Made by a program: the position numbers and the translations under genes
The notes under the pieces: generated by a model
Databases searched by the model: none
Seen by the model: only the letters and a program-made list of their open reading frames with translations
What the model was told of the DNA's origin: nothing
In this document: positions 1 through 24,063 of the stretch, one piece after another
Position numbering within the stretch: position 1 is the stretch's first letter
How the letters are laid out: every line of letters starts with the position of its first letter
NCBI RefSeq assembly: GCF_021018895.1
Contig: NC_079382.1
Span: forward strand, 23,835,001-23,899,000
Direction: 5' to 3'
DNA from: Seriola aureovittata
Taxonomy: Eukaryota > Chordata > Actinopteri > Carangiformes > Carangidae
DNA: 64,000 nucleotides

Positions 1-224
1 CCTTCACCGCCACGATCAGAGCCGTCATGGAGTTCTGGCAAGACGCAGACAAACCGTCAGAGAACATGACGAGCCGCCTCCGAGAAGAGTCCACATCCTG
101 CAGAACTACAGCGAGGACTTACCGCCCCCTCCTGGTCCACGTCGGCCCCGTTCTCCAGCAGGTGCATCACACAGTCAAAGTGTCCTTTCCTGGACGCCCA
201 GATCAGAGGGGTGGTCCCGTACTG

Positions 225-318
<94 letters not shown>

Positions 319-1533
319 TAATTTGAGGTGTTCAGTTGTCATGGAGACAGTAGACCATCTGAACCGTCTCCTTCACCTTGTCAGAACAGTTGACTTTGGC
401 TCCGTTCTGTAGAAGCAGTTTGACGATGTCGGCGTGTCCTCGACCTGCGGCCCAGATGATTGGATACACACTGTACTGCTGCAGAGAGGAGGGGGGGGGG
501 GGGGGGGGGGTCACTGTCCTTCCTTTGATGGCATATGACTGAGTGTGAGTGTGAGTGTGAGTGTGTGTGTGTGTGTTACCTGTCCTGTAGTGTTGGGGTT
601 GGCTCCGTGCTCCAGCAGCAGCTCGGTGACCTCCACACGACCTTTGTAAGCCGCCCACATCAGAGCCGTCCACCCTCCCTGAGACACAGTCACATGATCG
701 TTAGCGTCTCTTCACAGCGTTCAACTCTCACATCAACTGACACTGTGCAGATCCAGATATTAGTCTTTAACTGTGGTGTAGCAGGAATATGGCTCTATAC
801 ACAGATGTACACATGTACATATACATACATATATATCTATATATATATATATAGATATATATGTATGTATATGTATATGTTTATATATATATGTGTATGT
901 ATATATATGTATATCTTTAAAGTATTTATTGATTTAGTCATTCATGGATAAATTCTTTTTGGTGACAGAAGGTGTCAGTTTGATTTGCTGCTGCTCGTTA
1001 ACTCTTCTCTGCGACCTGCTCTCATTGGTCCACCTGGTTACAGACAGACATCAGGTGACGCAGCAGTGAGATGGAGGAGAGGAGGAGCTTCCCACCATGT
1101 CTCTGTGCTCGATGTAGGCGCTGTTCTCCAGCAGCTCCTTCACCACCTCCACGTGGCCTTCTTTAGCTGCAGAGATCAGGGCCGACCAGCAGTCCTGACA
1201 ACACAAGCACAGATGGGGTTACCATGGCGACAAGAGCAGCACCACCACCACCACGAGAGACCTACTCTTTAATTCTGTTTCCTAGCAACCAGAGCAGCCT
1301 GGGCGAAGAGGTTCAGAGCGGGGAGCAGACGGAGGTGGGAGGATCAATTATGTTCATTCATATAGAAATATAGATATAGAATGTTTTCACGTCAGTGACG
1401 ACGCGTTTGTTTCACTCACCACGTCGTCCAGGTTAACGTCGGCTCCTCTCCTGATGAGCTCCTGCACGATCTCCAGACTGCCCTGCTCAGCCGCCAACAT
1501 CAGAGGAGTCTGACCGTTCTGTCCATGTGAACA

Positions 1534-1584
<51 letters not shown>

Positions 1585-2048
1585 GGGTTTTATTCCTGCA
1601 CAAAAACCTCAAACCAACAGGAAACAGCAGAAATACACATGAAAACTAAATAAAAGAGTGAATTAGAAATACTGAGGAAAGTGATGTAATTGAAAAATGA
1701 AAATCAATAAAACTGTGTGAGAAACTTTTGTGGAATAAAGAAAACAGAAGCAGAAACATGAAAACAGAAAGAAACTGAAAACAAAGCAGCATAAAAACAC
1801 AGGGAATGAAATAAAGCCGTAGAAATGAATAAACAAAAGATCAGAATGAAACGACACGAGAGAATTTTTAGTTTTTAGACATGAAGGAAACCGGCGTGAT
1901 GTTCAGGGACACGTACGTCGCTGCGTCCGTCCACGTCCTTGAAGCGGTCCAGGTGAGCTTTGAGAGCAGCCAGGTTCTCCTCCTCCACGTAGCTGAACAG
2001 GTTCTGGATGGCCAGAGTGGTCATCTTGATGGAGGTGGTGGTGTCCAT
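1..2048 (-). CDS. kidins220: kidins220 (ARMS), N-terminal ankyrin-repeat exons, partial
   Basis: Kidins220/ARMS is a membrane scaffold that couples neurotrophin and other receptors to kinase signalling; its N-terminus is a stack of ankyrin repeats. Seven coding exons are readable on the minus strand: 1917-2048 (ATG at 2046-2048), 1420-1518, 1096-1194, 580-678, 377-475, 123-221, and 1-34 cut by the window edge. Each has AG/GT borders. Exon 1 has 44 codons; exons 2-6 are each exactly 99 nt (33 codons, one ankyrin repeat, phase 0). Repeat signatures include [24 protein letters not shown] and [15 protein letters not shown], which I recognise as Kidins220-specific. The joined reading frame is open for about 220 residues; the transmembrane and C-terminal parts lie outside the window. 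Several introns carry simple repeats right next to the splice sites. Fish may keep a and b copies; I cannot tell which this is. Confidence 0.93.
226..317. repeat. (CA)n microsatellite next to kidins220 exon 6
   Basis: A nearly pure CA run of about 90 bp. On the gene's strand it is (UG)n and ends about four nucleotides before the acceptor of exon 6 (123-221). Confidence 0.97.
491..510. repeat. Poly-G tract, 20 bases, next to kidins220 exon 5
   Basis: Uninterrupted run of 20 G. On the transcribed strand it is poly-C and lies about 15 nt upstream of the acceptor of exon 5, acting as part of its pyrimidine tract. Confidence 0.95.
541..577. repeat. (GAGTGT)/(GT) microsatellite at kidins220 exon 4 donor
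   Basis: GT-rich run that on the minus strand begins within a few bases of the exon 4 donor (GTAAC at 575-579), giving a CA-rich start to the intron. Confidence 0.9.
800..915. repeat. Palindromic (TA)/(TATG) low-complexity tract
   Basis: Alternating TA/TATG/TACA sequence in a kidins220 intron, self-complementary around 835-875. Confidence 0.85.
1534..1582. repeat. (CA)n microsatellite
   Basis: CA run of about 48 bp in kidins220 intron 1. On the gene's strand it sits about 15 nt upstream of the exon 2 acceptor. Confidence 0.95.
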
Positions 2049-2195
2049 GTCTGCGGTCCGTCACTACGCCCCCTGCTGACCGGAGACAACCACACATCAC
2101 AGCTCTGTACAGTTTATAAGGCATGAAAAACCGAATCTATGAAGAACATTTGTGATGTGTTTGATGGTTTCTAGTTTCATTATTATTGATTATTT

Positions 2196-2826
2196 TATGG
2201 AGGAGCAGTGATGTCACAGGAAAAGTTATAAAGCTTTTCCTTCATTTCATATTTGAATAAAAACAGGAATCGAAAAAGGAATTTATAAATGAACGATTAA
2301 TCATCAATAAATACTTCAGATTTAAAAATGGATTCACAAAAACATTATCAAATATACTATTTATTAATATTTATTTATTCATTCATTAATAAATAATACA
2401 ATCTGAAACTATTTGGAAAGAAAAATTTCCATTTCCTTTTCCCAGCTGCTTTTCCTGTTAGCTTACCGATTAGCTTAGCCATTTAGCTTCTCCTGTTAGC
2501 TCCATTTCTTTTGATTGTTTGACAGTTAATTTATAAAGTCTTGAAAAAGAAAGGCAGGAATGTTTTCCCATTTTTAAAATGTCTTTTCAAATAGTTTTTC
2601 AGATTCTTTTATTTATTCATGAATTCATAAATGTATTTATAAATGCTTCATTTAATGAGAGTTTTATGCTGTTTTTGTCAATCCATTTTTAAATGTATTA
2701 TTAGTATTTATTGATGGATTAATCGTTCATTTACAAATTCTTTTTACACTTCTTATTTTTATTCAAATATGAAATGAAGAAAAAGCTTTCTTACTTTTCC
2801 TGTGACGTCACTGCTCCTCCATATTT
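2196..2826. mobile_element. Long inverted-repeat (foldback/MITE-like) element
   Basis: The sequence from about 2196 to 2430 is repeated as its reverse complement from about 2575 to 2826. The ends match as ATGGAGGAGCAGTGATGTCA against its complement at 2805-2824, and matches continue inward (for example 2325-2345 with 2678-2690, and 2400-2420 with 2590-2610). The centre near 2440-2520 is rich in GTTAGCTT-type words. There is no coding capacity. It lies in the long first intron of kidins220. The family is not identified. Confidence 0.75.
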
Positions 2827-2834
2827 TGCTCCTT

Positions 2835-3690
2835 TGGTGTGGATTATAAAAGAGACTTCATTATCAGAGAATCAGTCAGAAAATGATGCACAATGCCAGA
2901 GTCACTTTCCCAGAGGCCGAGGGGGTTTTATTCCAAACCTTGCGGAGAGGGAAGAGGTAAGTCCTCACCGCCGAGACGTGTGCTTCAAAAACACCTGAAC
3001 AATCCACTAATCATTAAAATGGTTCAGAAACATTCAGCAGGACTCGTTTCCTCCTGACTGACTCAGGCGCTGATCCAGACCATCTGAAGTCAGATATGAA
3101 GACCTGGACTGACCTCAGACCAGCTGTGGGCCGACTGATATAACTTCAATAGACAGAGAGAAGATGGAGGCGCTGACTTGTTCTTTGAGGCTGGTGTCAC
3201 ATGTTTCTGTGGACACCAGCAGCCAATCAGAGCTCAGCGTCGTCTTCCTTATCAGATCAATAAAGTCTGCTCTGCAGCTTTGTGGAGAGCCACAGTTTAA
3301 TTCCTCATTGATACTACACTACCCACAAGCCTCATGGAATCTAATCTGGAACTCAGCCAATCAGAGGTGCTGCTGTCGCCATGGAAACAGCCTCCAGCTC
3401 AAGTTGAATCCCAGGTTTAAAGCTTATTAAATAAATATGTTCTCTGTAATCACTACCAGATTAATTGATTAATCTAATTAACGCCAACTCAGTGCAGTCT
3501 GTATTCAAATATGAGTCACTGAGGTTTTAACAGTTCTTATAACTCACTTCCTGGTTCTTTCAAAATAAAACAGATTACACACAGCTGTTTCTAATTTACC
3601 CTTAATTTGTACAAAATGACCAAATAAAATAAATCAATACAATAATCTCCTCCAGGAAACTATGAAATTACAAAAGCCATGACCCATCTG
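2835..3690. other. Intron/spacer without recognisable gene
   Basis: Unique-looking sequence inside the presumed kidins220 intron 1. Short ORFs show no family resemblance. A consensus-like plus-strand donor at about 2957 is isolated and has no supporting exon. Confidence 0.5.
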
Positions 3691-4330
3691 TCCATCCATT
3701 CATCCGTCCATCCATTCATCCATCCATCCATCAATCCATTCATCCGTCCATCCATTCATCCATCCATCCATCAATCCATCATCCGTCCATTCATTCACTC
3801 ATCCATCTGTCCATCCATTCATCCATCCATTCATCCATCTGTCCATCCATTCATCCGTCCATCCATTCATCCATCCATTCATCCATCTGTCCATCCATTC
3901 ATCCATCCATCCATCCATCCGTTCATCCATCCTTCCATTCATCCGTCCATTCATTCACTCATCCATCTGTCCATCCATTCATCCATCCATTCATCCATCT
4001 GTCCATCCATTCATCCATCCATCCATCCATCCCTCATCCATCCATCCATCCTTCCATTCATCCGTCTATTCATTCACCCATCCATCCGTCCATTCATTCA
4101 CCCATCCATTCATCCATCCATCCGTCCATCCATTCACCCATCCATTCATCCATCCGTCCATCCATCCATCCACTCATCCATCCGTCCATCCATTCATCCG
4201 TCCATCCATTCATCCATTCATCCATCCGTCCATCCATCCATCCATCCTTCCATTCACCCATCCATTCATCCTTCCATCCATCCATTCATCCGTTCATCCA
4301 TCCATTAATCCATCTATTAATCCATCCTTC
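3690..4330. repeat. (ATCC)n tetranucleotide array, about 640 bp
   Basis: Degenerate ATCC/ATTC/GTCC tetramer array. Translations of it on either strand are repeat artefacts. Confidence 0.97.
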
Positions 4331-4552
4331 CCTACACCTGTTCTCTTCCTCAGGGTCAGATTTCTAATGATTGATAATATCTATGATTGGAATCATTTAC
4401 CTGTAAATGAATCAATACTTTGGATTGATAACTACAGGCACACTGCAGACTATTTCAACATAACACAAACATCCAGTTATTTTTATTATTCAATAATAAA
4501 CAGACATGATGATGATTTAGATTCTCAGCCTGTCAGCTGGTTAAATACAAAC

Positions 4553-4720
4553 AGCCATGAATAATCAATGAATTGATTAATCGATCGACAGAACGTCAAT
4601 CGGCAACTGTTTTGATAATCATCATTTTCTAAACAATGATACCAAACATTTGTTGTTTCCAGCTTCTCTGGTTTTTCTCCTGTATGATAATAAATGATTG
4701 ATTGATTTTAACGGGAGACA
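4553..4720. mobile_element. Fragment of a hAT-like TTAATCGATTAATC repeat
   Basis: ATTGATTAATCGATCGAC plus a stretch resembling the internal part of a common teleost non-autonomous element; the same family is seen more completely at 7617-7895. Termini are not preserved. Confidence 0.45.
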
Positions 4721-5178
4721 CTTGAAGGCATCACCGCGGACACTGATGAAGGGATGTTTTATTTTGACCCGTTCAGTCACGGTCTCTACAGCAGAGTAAC
4801 GGTTATTTATTTAACGGTGTAATCATTGGTGTTTCTGGCAGATTGTCTGTTATTACCTGTAATTAACGCCTGATATCACATCGTTGTTTTATCGTTATAT
4901 CACCGCAGTAACCGGAATAACCTTCACGACTCCCTCATTCACCGACGGTCGTTCAGCCCACAGACATGAAGCAGCACCGACACACACGTTCACCTTCACC
5001 GACTGAAAACAAACTCACCGTTTTACCGCCAGTAAATTTACACTAATCAAACATCCACCGTTACTTTTCTTTTTTTTTAAATTAGCGATTCGACGCCGTG
5101 ACAAGTGTCAATCAAACATGAATCGATGAACGGAGAAGGATGCTGGCGGGAGCAAAGGAATGAGGAGAACCGCTTTAC

Positions 5179-5350
5179 CTCCACAGAAGAATCAGGTTCG
5201 GTTATCTGGTCCGGGATCAGGTCCAGCGGAAGCTCGGCGGGTTTATCTGCGTTTGCTCGGCCTGTGTTCGGGTGACAGCCTGTGCTCACTCTCCATCCCC
5301 GACAACAGCAGCCATCTTGATCAGAACAACAACCGACAGTCACCGACAGC
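5179..5350 (-). promoter_or_regulatory. kidins220: Probable kidins220 first non-coding exon and promoter
   Basis: On the minus strand a CpG-rich stretch ends in a good 5' splice site (GAG|GTAAAG, exon end at 5179), and the coding exon at 1917-2048 is preceded by a plausible acceptor (CAG at about 2052-2054), so a leader exon here would splice to it across a 3.1-kb intron. An AAGATGGC motif near 5314-5321 resembles the YY1 element found at many housekeeping start sites. A short upstream ORF (MESEHR..., 16 codons) starts inside this exon. Extent of the exon and the start site are inferred. Confidence 0.45.
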
Positions 5351-5660
5351 GGCGTCAAGCCCGCTACAACGAGACTGGCACTTCCGTTCACTGCTGTCAA
5401 AATAAAAGCATACACAGCGGCAGTTTCCTCTTCAAACACTTACAGAAAAATCCGGCCACATTTAAAAGGCAGTTCTGTTCCTTCCGCCCGCCTTATTTAT
5501 TTATTCACCTCATACACTTCTGTTTTCATCCAACCCAGTGTGTCTCTGGAACAGCTCACCAGCCTCAGGACTGGACTGCAAGTAAAGATGGACTTTGTGA
5601 CGTCAGCCCCAGGTGTCTGAAGCTCAGTGAGCTGCTCGCTGTCATCATCCTGCAAGTACC

Positions 5661-5979
5661 TGACTCCGCCCTCAACTCCCAGCTAATCCAAATATGGTCA
5701 AAGAGGAGGAGCGTGTGTGGCTTGTGTCAAACATACACTCACCCACCTGTCACTCAAATAGGCCACGCCCTCAATCCTCCATAACTTTAGTCCTTAATAA
5801 AATGTGTCATGAAGGATGAAATCATCTCTAGAGACCAAAACAGTTTCTGTACCAGGCTGTAAACATGTTTATTTCTGCTGTAAAGTTGGACATTTTAACA
5901 TGGGAGTCTATGGGGACTGACTCACTGTTGGAGCCAGACTCTAGTGGTCGTTAGAGGAACTGCAGCTTCTGGTTCTTCA
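5661..5979. repeat. Dispersed repeat family A, copy 1
   Basis: About 320 bp that matches 29498-29952 closely and in the same orientation: TGACTCCGCC at 5661 and 29498, then AACTCCCAGCTAATCCAAAT, then GTAAACATGTTTATTTCTGC, ending near GGTTCTTCA. Copy 1 lacks the 17-bp minisatellite present in copy 2. Probably an old mobile element; class unknown. Confidence 0.85.
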
Positions 5980-5984
5980 TGTTG

Positions 5985-7610
5985 ATGCTTCATGTTTCAA
6001 CCTCAGAGGTTGATGCTTGGTCTCAGTTAGCCAGCTCATAAAGCTAGCACCATCTTTAGCATCACATTAAAAATGCTGAAGTTATAGACTGGGAAGTCAA
6101 AATTACTAATCACTATAGACTGATGCACCTTTTTCCTGTTTCAAGCACTTTAACATTCATTTGTCCAAAGCCAGGCACTCGAAGGCTGAAGCCTAGCTGA
6201 TCCAGAAGAATGTGGTTTAGGTCAGGGGCATAACCGCAGTGTGGTTTTATAAAAATGTTGTTTTTGTATTAAACCGATTGGGACTGACAGCGTTTTAGAC
6301 AAAGCACCAAACACACATTTACATTATTTCCTGTCCTAAACTGACTAAATGATTAATGGGCTGGTGTAGGATAATTTGGGGTGATTAAAAGATTATATAT
6401 ATGTATAGACTACACTGCACTGTAAGCCACTAAATAGTGAGGACCACTGATCTAAATTTTTAAGTTTCATTTTTGTTCTGTTCCTATTGGTTTTAATGTG
6501 ACCAATGTTGTTGGCCCAGCAGAGAAAAGTGACTTTAAAATTCTTTATCCACAATTCCTTGGAACATCAGTCATCTTATCATCTGAGGAATAAAAGTCAT
6601 TACTTATTAACAGTGGAGTGGAATGTCAGAGGAGGAACTCATGATCCACTATCAGTTTATTAGGGTTTAAAGTGCACGTGAGGATATGTAGTAGGACAGG
6701 TGTTATCTTCCAGAGCTGTGTCCCAGCCCCAGTCTGCCGATTATTATTCCTACCAGAAACCCTTTGTTTCCCTTCTCCTGACCACACAAATCTTACATCC
6801 ATTTCATTTCAGCTTTAAAACATCCACAACCACTGATTAACACACTTGCAATGTCAAGTGTCAAAAAAATCCAAGGTTTAATCACATAATTTACAAAAAA
6901 ACAAACAAACATATCGTCCATATCAAACCCACAGATAGTGGCTGGTTCGGTGTGAGATTATTAATTGTTGTGTATCATCTCAAACAGTCACCCTAGAGCC
7001 TCTGTATTTATCATCCTCAACCAGCTCTCATGAAATTTTAAGAAATAAACACAACGCTAAAAATACAAATGTGGAAACAGGAAAATCAAGAAAGGAGAAA
7101 CAACAACAGACGTAAACAAAGAAGGTGATGCTGAGTCCAAAACGTCCTTTTTCTCCTGTAACTAGTTCTGCCTGACGATGATGGAAAACACCAGGTCATC
7201 AAGAAAACAAGGAATCATGGGAAAGTTAGTCATGTGATCATTTAAGGGGTCGTACACAGGGCTACTGAACCATGCAGTGTTAACATGGTACATGTCATTT
7301 AGAAACATTACTGGAGGGAGGAGTTGGTGCAGAACAATTACATTTTATGTATGAAACTCAAACATTCTGGTGACATTAACTTTTAAAGCTGCTGGAGAGA
7401 AACTTCAGCTAAAACAAACTGTTTATTAATTAATAATTAATTAGCCAAATTGAACCTACGGCTAGCTCCTGTTAGCTGATGTTGTCTAACCATTAGCTTT
7501 TACACTGAGCTGCTAGCCAACCCCAAACAAGCTTTTTTAGCTAAGCAGAACCATTAGCTAACTTAAACCCGCTCGGTTAGCTTCTTCCATCAAGAGACAG
7601 CTAACAGGAA
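5985..7610. other. Intergenic spacer, no gene seen
   Basis: Between the kidins220 promoter and the mboat2 3' end. No long ORF, no splice-bounded exon of a known family and no RNA gene recognised. A+T-rich. Confidence 0.55.
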
Positions 7611-7616
7611 AATTGT

Positions 7617-7895
7617 CTGGGGCTGCAAGTAACAATTAGTTTAATTAATGTTTGTCTGCAAATAATTTATTTTAATGAATCATATAAAATATAAATTAAA
7701 ACAATGAGTTTTGTTTGATTAACAGTCAAAAGCCAAATGATTCAGTTAAGATCATTTATGACTTGAGAACCTAGAACCGCATGTTTGGCACTTTTTCACT
7801 ATTTTAACTTGAAAAATTAATTAAACCAAAATAGTTGCTGCTTATTTTTCTGTCGACTGACTAATCAATTAATCAACTAATTGCTGCAGCTCTAA
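7617..7895. mobile_element. hAT-like MITE, about 280 bp
   Basis: Terminal inverted repeats GGGGCTGCAAG..AATTAGTT at the left and AACTAATTGCTGCAGCTCT at the right. The interior is A+T-rich, with the GTCGACTGACTAATCAATTA style typical of a teleost MITE family I recognise. No transposase. Confidence 0.7.
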
Positions 7896-8191
7896 ACTCT
7901 TCTACCTGCTAAACTGCATATTAGGTAAATGAAGCCTGTTGCACTCAGCTGTTAGCTAACCCTACCCAAACTGTTTGTTTGTTAAACTGAACCATTAACT
8001 AACACTAACACTGAACAGGTTAACAGTTTGAGTTTCAATGCAAACAGCATCTATGCTAGTTAATAACCTGAACCAACCCCTGGACCACATCAAGCCTGTA
8101 GTTAACCAGAGCTGCAACACTCAGGAGTTGGCTAATTTAAGCTAATTTATCTTAGAAACTCATTTGAACTATAGCATTATCTGTGCAAAAC

Positions 8192-8286
8192 TACGGAACA
8201 AAACTACGGAACAAAACTACGGAACAAAACTACGGAACAAAACTACGGAACAAAACTACGGAACAAAACTACGGAACAAAACTAAG
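8192..8286. repeat. 13-bp minisatellite
   Basis: About seven tandem copies of AAAACTACGGAAC; the last unit has one change. Confidence 0.97.
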
Positions 8287-8477
8287 GAACCCCTTCACTG
8301 AACCAGAGCTGGAAATGTTGAGTTCACTTCTTTGGAACAAGGACTTAATCTGAGTTCGCACCATGGACATTTGAACTTCAGAGTTGGAGCTTATTTCTTA
8401 AAATTCTGAGGCGTTTCTTTTCCTTTTTCAGTCTATCTCTCTGCACATCTGGCACCAAACCACATCTGTTTGAATCA

Positions 8478-8898
8478 CATAAATTACATGGGACCACTTT
8501 CTGATAAGGCACCAGTTATAAAGGGTTTATTAGCAGTAATCAGTGGCTTTGTTAATGGTTAATAAATAATTTACTGATGCGCCACAGATCAGTTAGAAGA
8601 CATTAATAAGAACATGTTTTAGGGAGACCTGTCCAGTGGACTGTTTATTACCTGTTTATTATTTATTACCTGTTGATCTACGTGCAAAGAAAAGGTACAA
8701 ATGTAGAGTGATGTGCTGTTGGAGGATTTTCCACAACCTGGAGCCCTAAAACTTGTTCTTATCAATAGCTTATAACGTGTATATAAAGTATTGGCAAATT
8801 ATTTATTATCCATTATTAAAGCCATTAATTACGGCTCATAAACCCTTTATAACTGGTGCCTTATCAGAAAGTGGTACAGATTACATAAATAACTACTT
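8478..8898. mobile_element. Foldback/MITE-like inverted repeat, about 420 bp
   Basis: The left arm from about 8478 contains ACTTTCTGATAAGGCACCAG and continues to GTTTTAGGG near 8620. The right arm carries the reverse complement, running from CCCTAAAAC at about 8745 to CTGGTGCCTTATCAGAAAGT at 8855-8874. The arms match over roughly 130-150 bp with point changes. No ORF. Confidence 0.8.
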
Positions 8899-8899
8899 G

Positions 8900-9710
8900 A
8901 CAAAAACTGACATCTACAAATGTAAACACAAGGTCTTCCTCAGCACTCACACATCAAGAAAGAGTCAACAGCATTTTTCTTGTAAAAAAACAAAAGAAAA
9001 CAACTAAGGCGACTGAGTGGAATAATCATTGGCACTTTCTCCAAAACTCATGTCTATGATACTGTGACGTAGTGGTTGAAGAGATTATAACACGATGACA
9101 GTCGACCTGTGAAATCAGAGGAATGTGGAGGAGAAAAGTTCATTTTCTTCTTCTTCTTTGTTCATTCATTTACTTGTTTAATGCACTAACTCACTGGCCT
9201 GCTCATTCATTCATCCATTCATTCACCAAACTCATGTATTCATCCACTTGCTCATTCTGTCTTTTCATATAATCTCATTTAATCATCCGTTCATCCATTC
9301 AGTTATTCCTCCCTTTATCCACTCACTCCTGCAGATGGACAGTCTGCAGGGCTCTGAAAGGAAAGAAAATTGAGTCAGTTTAACACTACACAGGCGGCCA
9401 TGACAGTTCAGTATATATATGTACTTTCTACAGATTGGTCTGAACCTGCCGCCTGACCCAAACAATGTTCAATTCTGTTGGTTTTCGGAGTCCAATTGCT
9501 ATCCGGGCAGTTGTTCATGGGACTACACTTCATCAAGTACAACACAGGCCTTCAAAACTCAGGGCATGTTATCATCTCCATCGCCCCATGAATCCAAATA
9601 AAAGAGTATTTTAACTTGACCATCGTGTTTCTGTACCCCAGAAAGGAAGAAGGTCCGTTTGATGTGGTTCACCTCCTCGTCTTTCTATACAAGTGAATGG
9701 AAATATAATG
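8900..9710. other. mboat2 3' flank / probable 3' UTR
   Basis: On the minus strand this follows the mboat2 stop. ATTAAA-type poly(A) signal candidates lie at 9278-9283 and 9177-9182 (minus strand). No other gene is seen. Confidence 0.4.
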
Positions 9711-22397
<12,687 letters not shown>

Positions 22398-22517
22398 GGC
22401 TCCGTGTCTGCGGCCGGGTCTGCTGCTTGTGTGTCCGGCTGCAGCAGCTTCGAGGCGGCGACGGAGGCTCCGTGTCCCCCCCCCCCCCCCCCCCCCCGTC
22501 TGTCCGTCGGTCTGTGT

Positions 22518-22960
22518 GTCCTGATGATGCTCCTTCCTCCTCTTCTTCCTGTTCCTCCTCCTCCTCACCCTGTCTGTCTGTATCCTCCCTTCTCCATCTG
22601 ATGCCCCCCCCCCACATCCATCTTTTTAGGTCCTTTCTCCCCCTTTCACTCCTTTCCCTCTTCCTCCTCTCCTTTTGTCCTCCCCTCAGCCCCTCTCCTC
22701 CTCCTCTTACTCCCATCTTCTCTCTCTCCTCTGCCTCCTCCCCCTCTTTTTCTTCTCCTCTTCCTCCTCGTGGACAGAGTGAGACACAATGGGCCCCTGG
22801 ACACAGACATAAGGCTCCCACCCCCCCAGTAGGAGCAAGACCGACCCCCCCCCCCCCCCCCCGACTGACAAATTTTTTCTGTCTCCTTGTGTCCTCCTCT
22901 CCACCCCCCCCACTCTTCTTCTTTACCCCCTCCTCCTCACCTCCTCCTCCCTGCAGTCAC
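22518..22960. repeat. Pyrimidine-rich low-complexity tract with C-runs
   Basis: CT/CTC/TCC-rich sequence including an 18-base C run at about 22845-22862. Long translations on either strand are composition artefacts. Confidence 0.9.
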
Positions 22961-22964
22961 CTTT

Positions 22965-23860
22965 ACTCCCTTTGTTTTCTCCATTTATTCATGACAACAG
23001 AAAACTACATTCACCAAAACCTCTGACTCAGTCACCAATCAATCACCAATCAATCACCAATCAATCATCATTAATCAAACACTGTTTTCAGATCAGACAC
23101 AAAGACAATCACTGTTCATCACACTCCACAGAATCATGGAGAACACAGAGTTCAGAACTGAGTAAAGACATTTTCTGTTTTCTGTTGACAGCTCAGTAAC
23201 AGTTACAGTATTGATTACTGTAATCAATCAGGTATTGACTGTCTGATTCAGCTCTTACAAACAGTAAAACTTCAGAGCGACAGAAAGACAAATGTAAAGC
23301 ACTAATGTTACTGTTATTTTACAGTACATCACTGTACATGATATTACACTATATGATGGCAGGATAATACAATCTGTTACTTTTGAACTTAATTCCTATA
23401 AATCCACACAAATTAAAAACAAATTAAAACAAGAGAATACGCATTAAAAATATATATTAAAACATCTATATGTTTTTTTTGTATTAATTTCTGATGGATT
23501 TTAAACATGTCTAACTTCACATTCTGTCTCAGACTTTTGAACTCTACTGTTAATAATACCTACACATATTAACAGACTGTGGATGGATGTATATTTATGT
23601 AACATCTGTCTATATAAGCATACATACATAAATGTATAAATATGTACAGGCTAGATATATATGTCAATAAATGAAGTTGTTCTATATGATTTTTACATAT
23701 ATGTACATATAAAATAAAAATGTTTATTTCATAAATGGAAATTCAAGACATATCTGTTTCCTCTTCACACTGCAGTTGACTTGAAGTAATTAAATCAAGT
23801 TTACTGGCTGTTTTTACCGAACTGCTTAATGAACAGGCTGGAAACACCTTTGCTGTTCAC
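22965..23860. other. Divergent spacer between mboat2 and cep43
   Basis: A+T-rich sequence with no recognised gene. It joins the kidins220-mboat2 block to the cep43-ccr6 block. Confidence 0.5.
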
Positions 23861-23869
23861 TAGCTAATG

Positions 23870-24063
23870 TCAGTGATCCGGATCCTCCACTCCAGCTGGG
23901 GGCGGTAATGATCCATTTCCGTGTTTGCAGATTAACCTCAAGAAGAAGAAGCAGCAGCAGCAGCAGCAGCAGAAGAAGAAGAAGGAGACGGCGTCGTTTC
24001 CGTGTTTTGTTGTGTAGTCCCTGACAACAGCAGCCGTTAGCTCCGGGGACAAAACACGGGAAC
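23870..24063 (+). promoter_or_regulatory. cep43: Probable cep43 promoter / 5' UTR
   Basis: CpG-containing sequence just upstream of the cep43 ATG, with an (AGA)/(GCA) triplet run at about 23939-23990. The start site is not determined. Confidence 0.4.

Noticed and set aside
2940..2965. Plus-strand exon ending in GAGGAAGAG|GTAAGT-like donor
   Set aside because: Only a donor-like word; no matching acceptor, reading frame or homologue.
3679..4308. 209-codon Ile/His/Pro/Ser repeat protein
   Set aside because: Translation of the (ATCC)n tetramer array.
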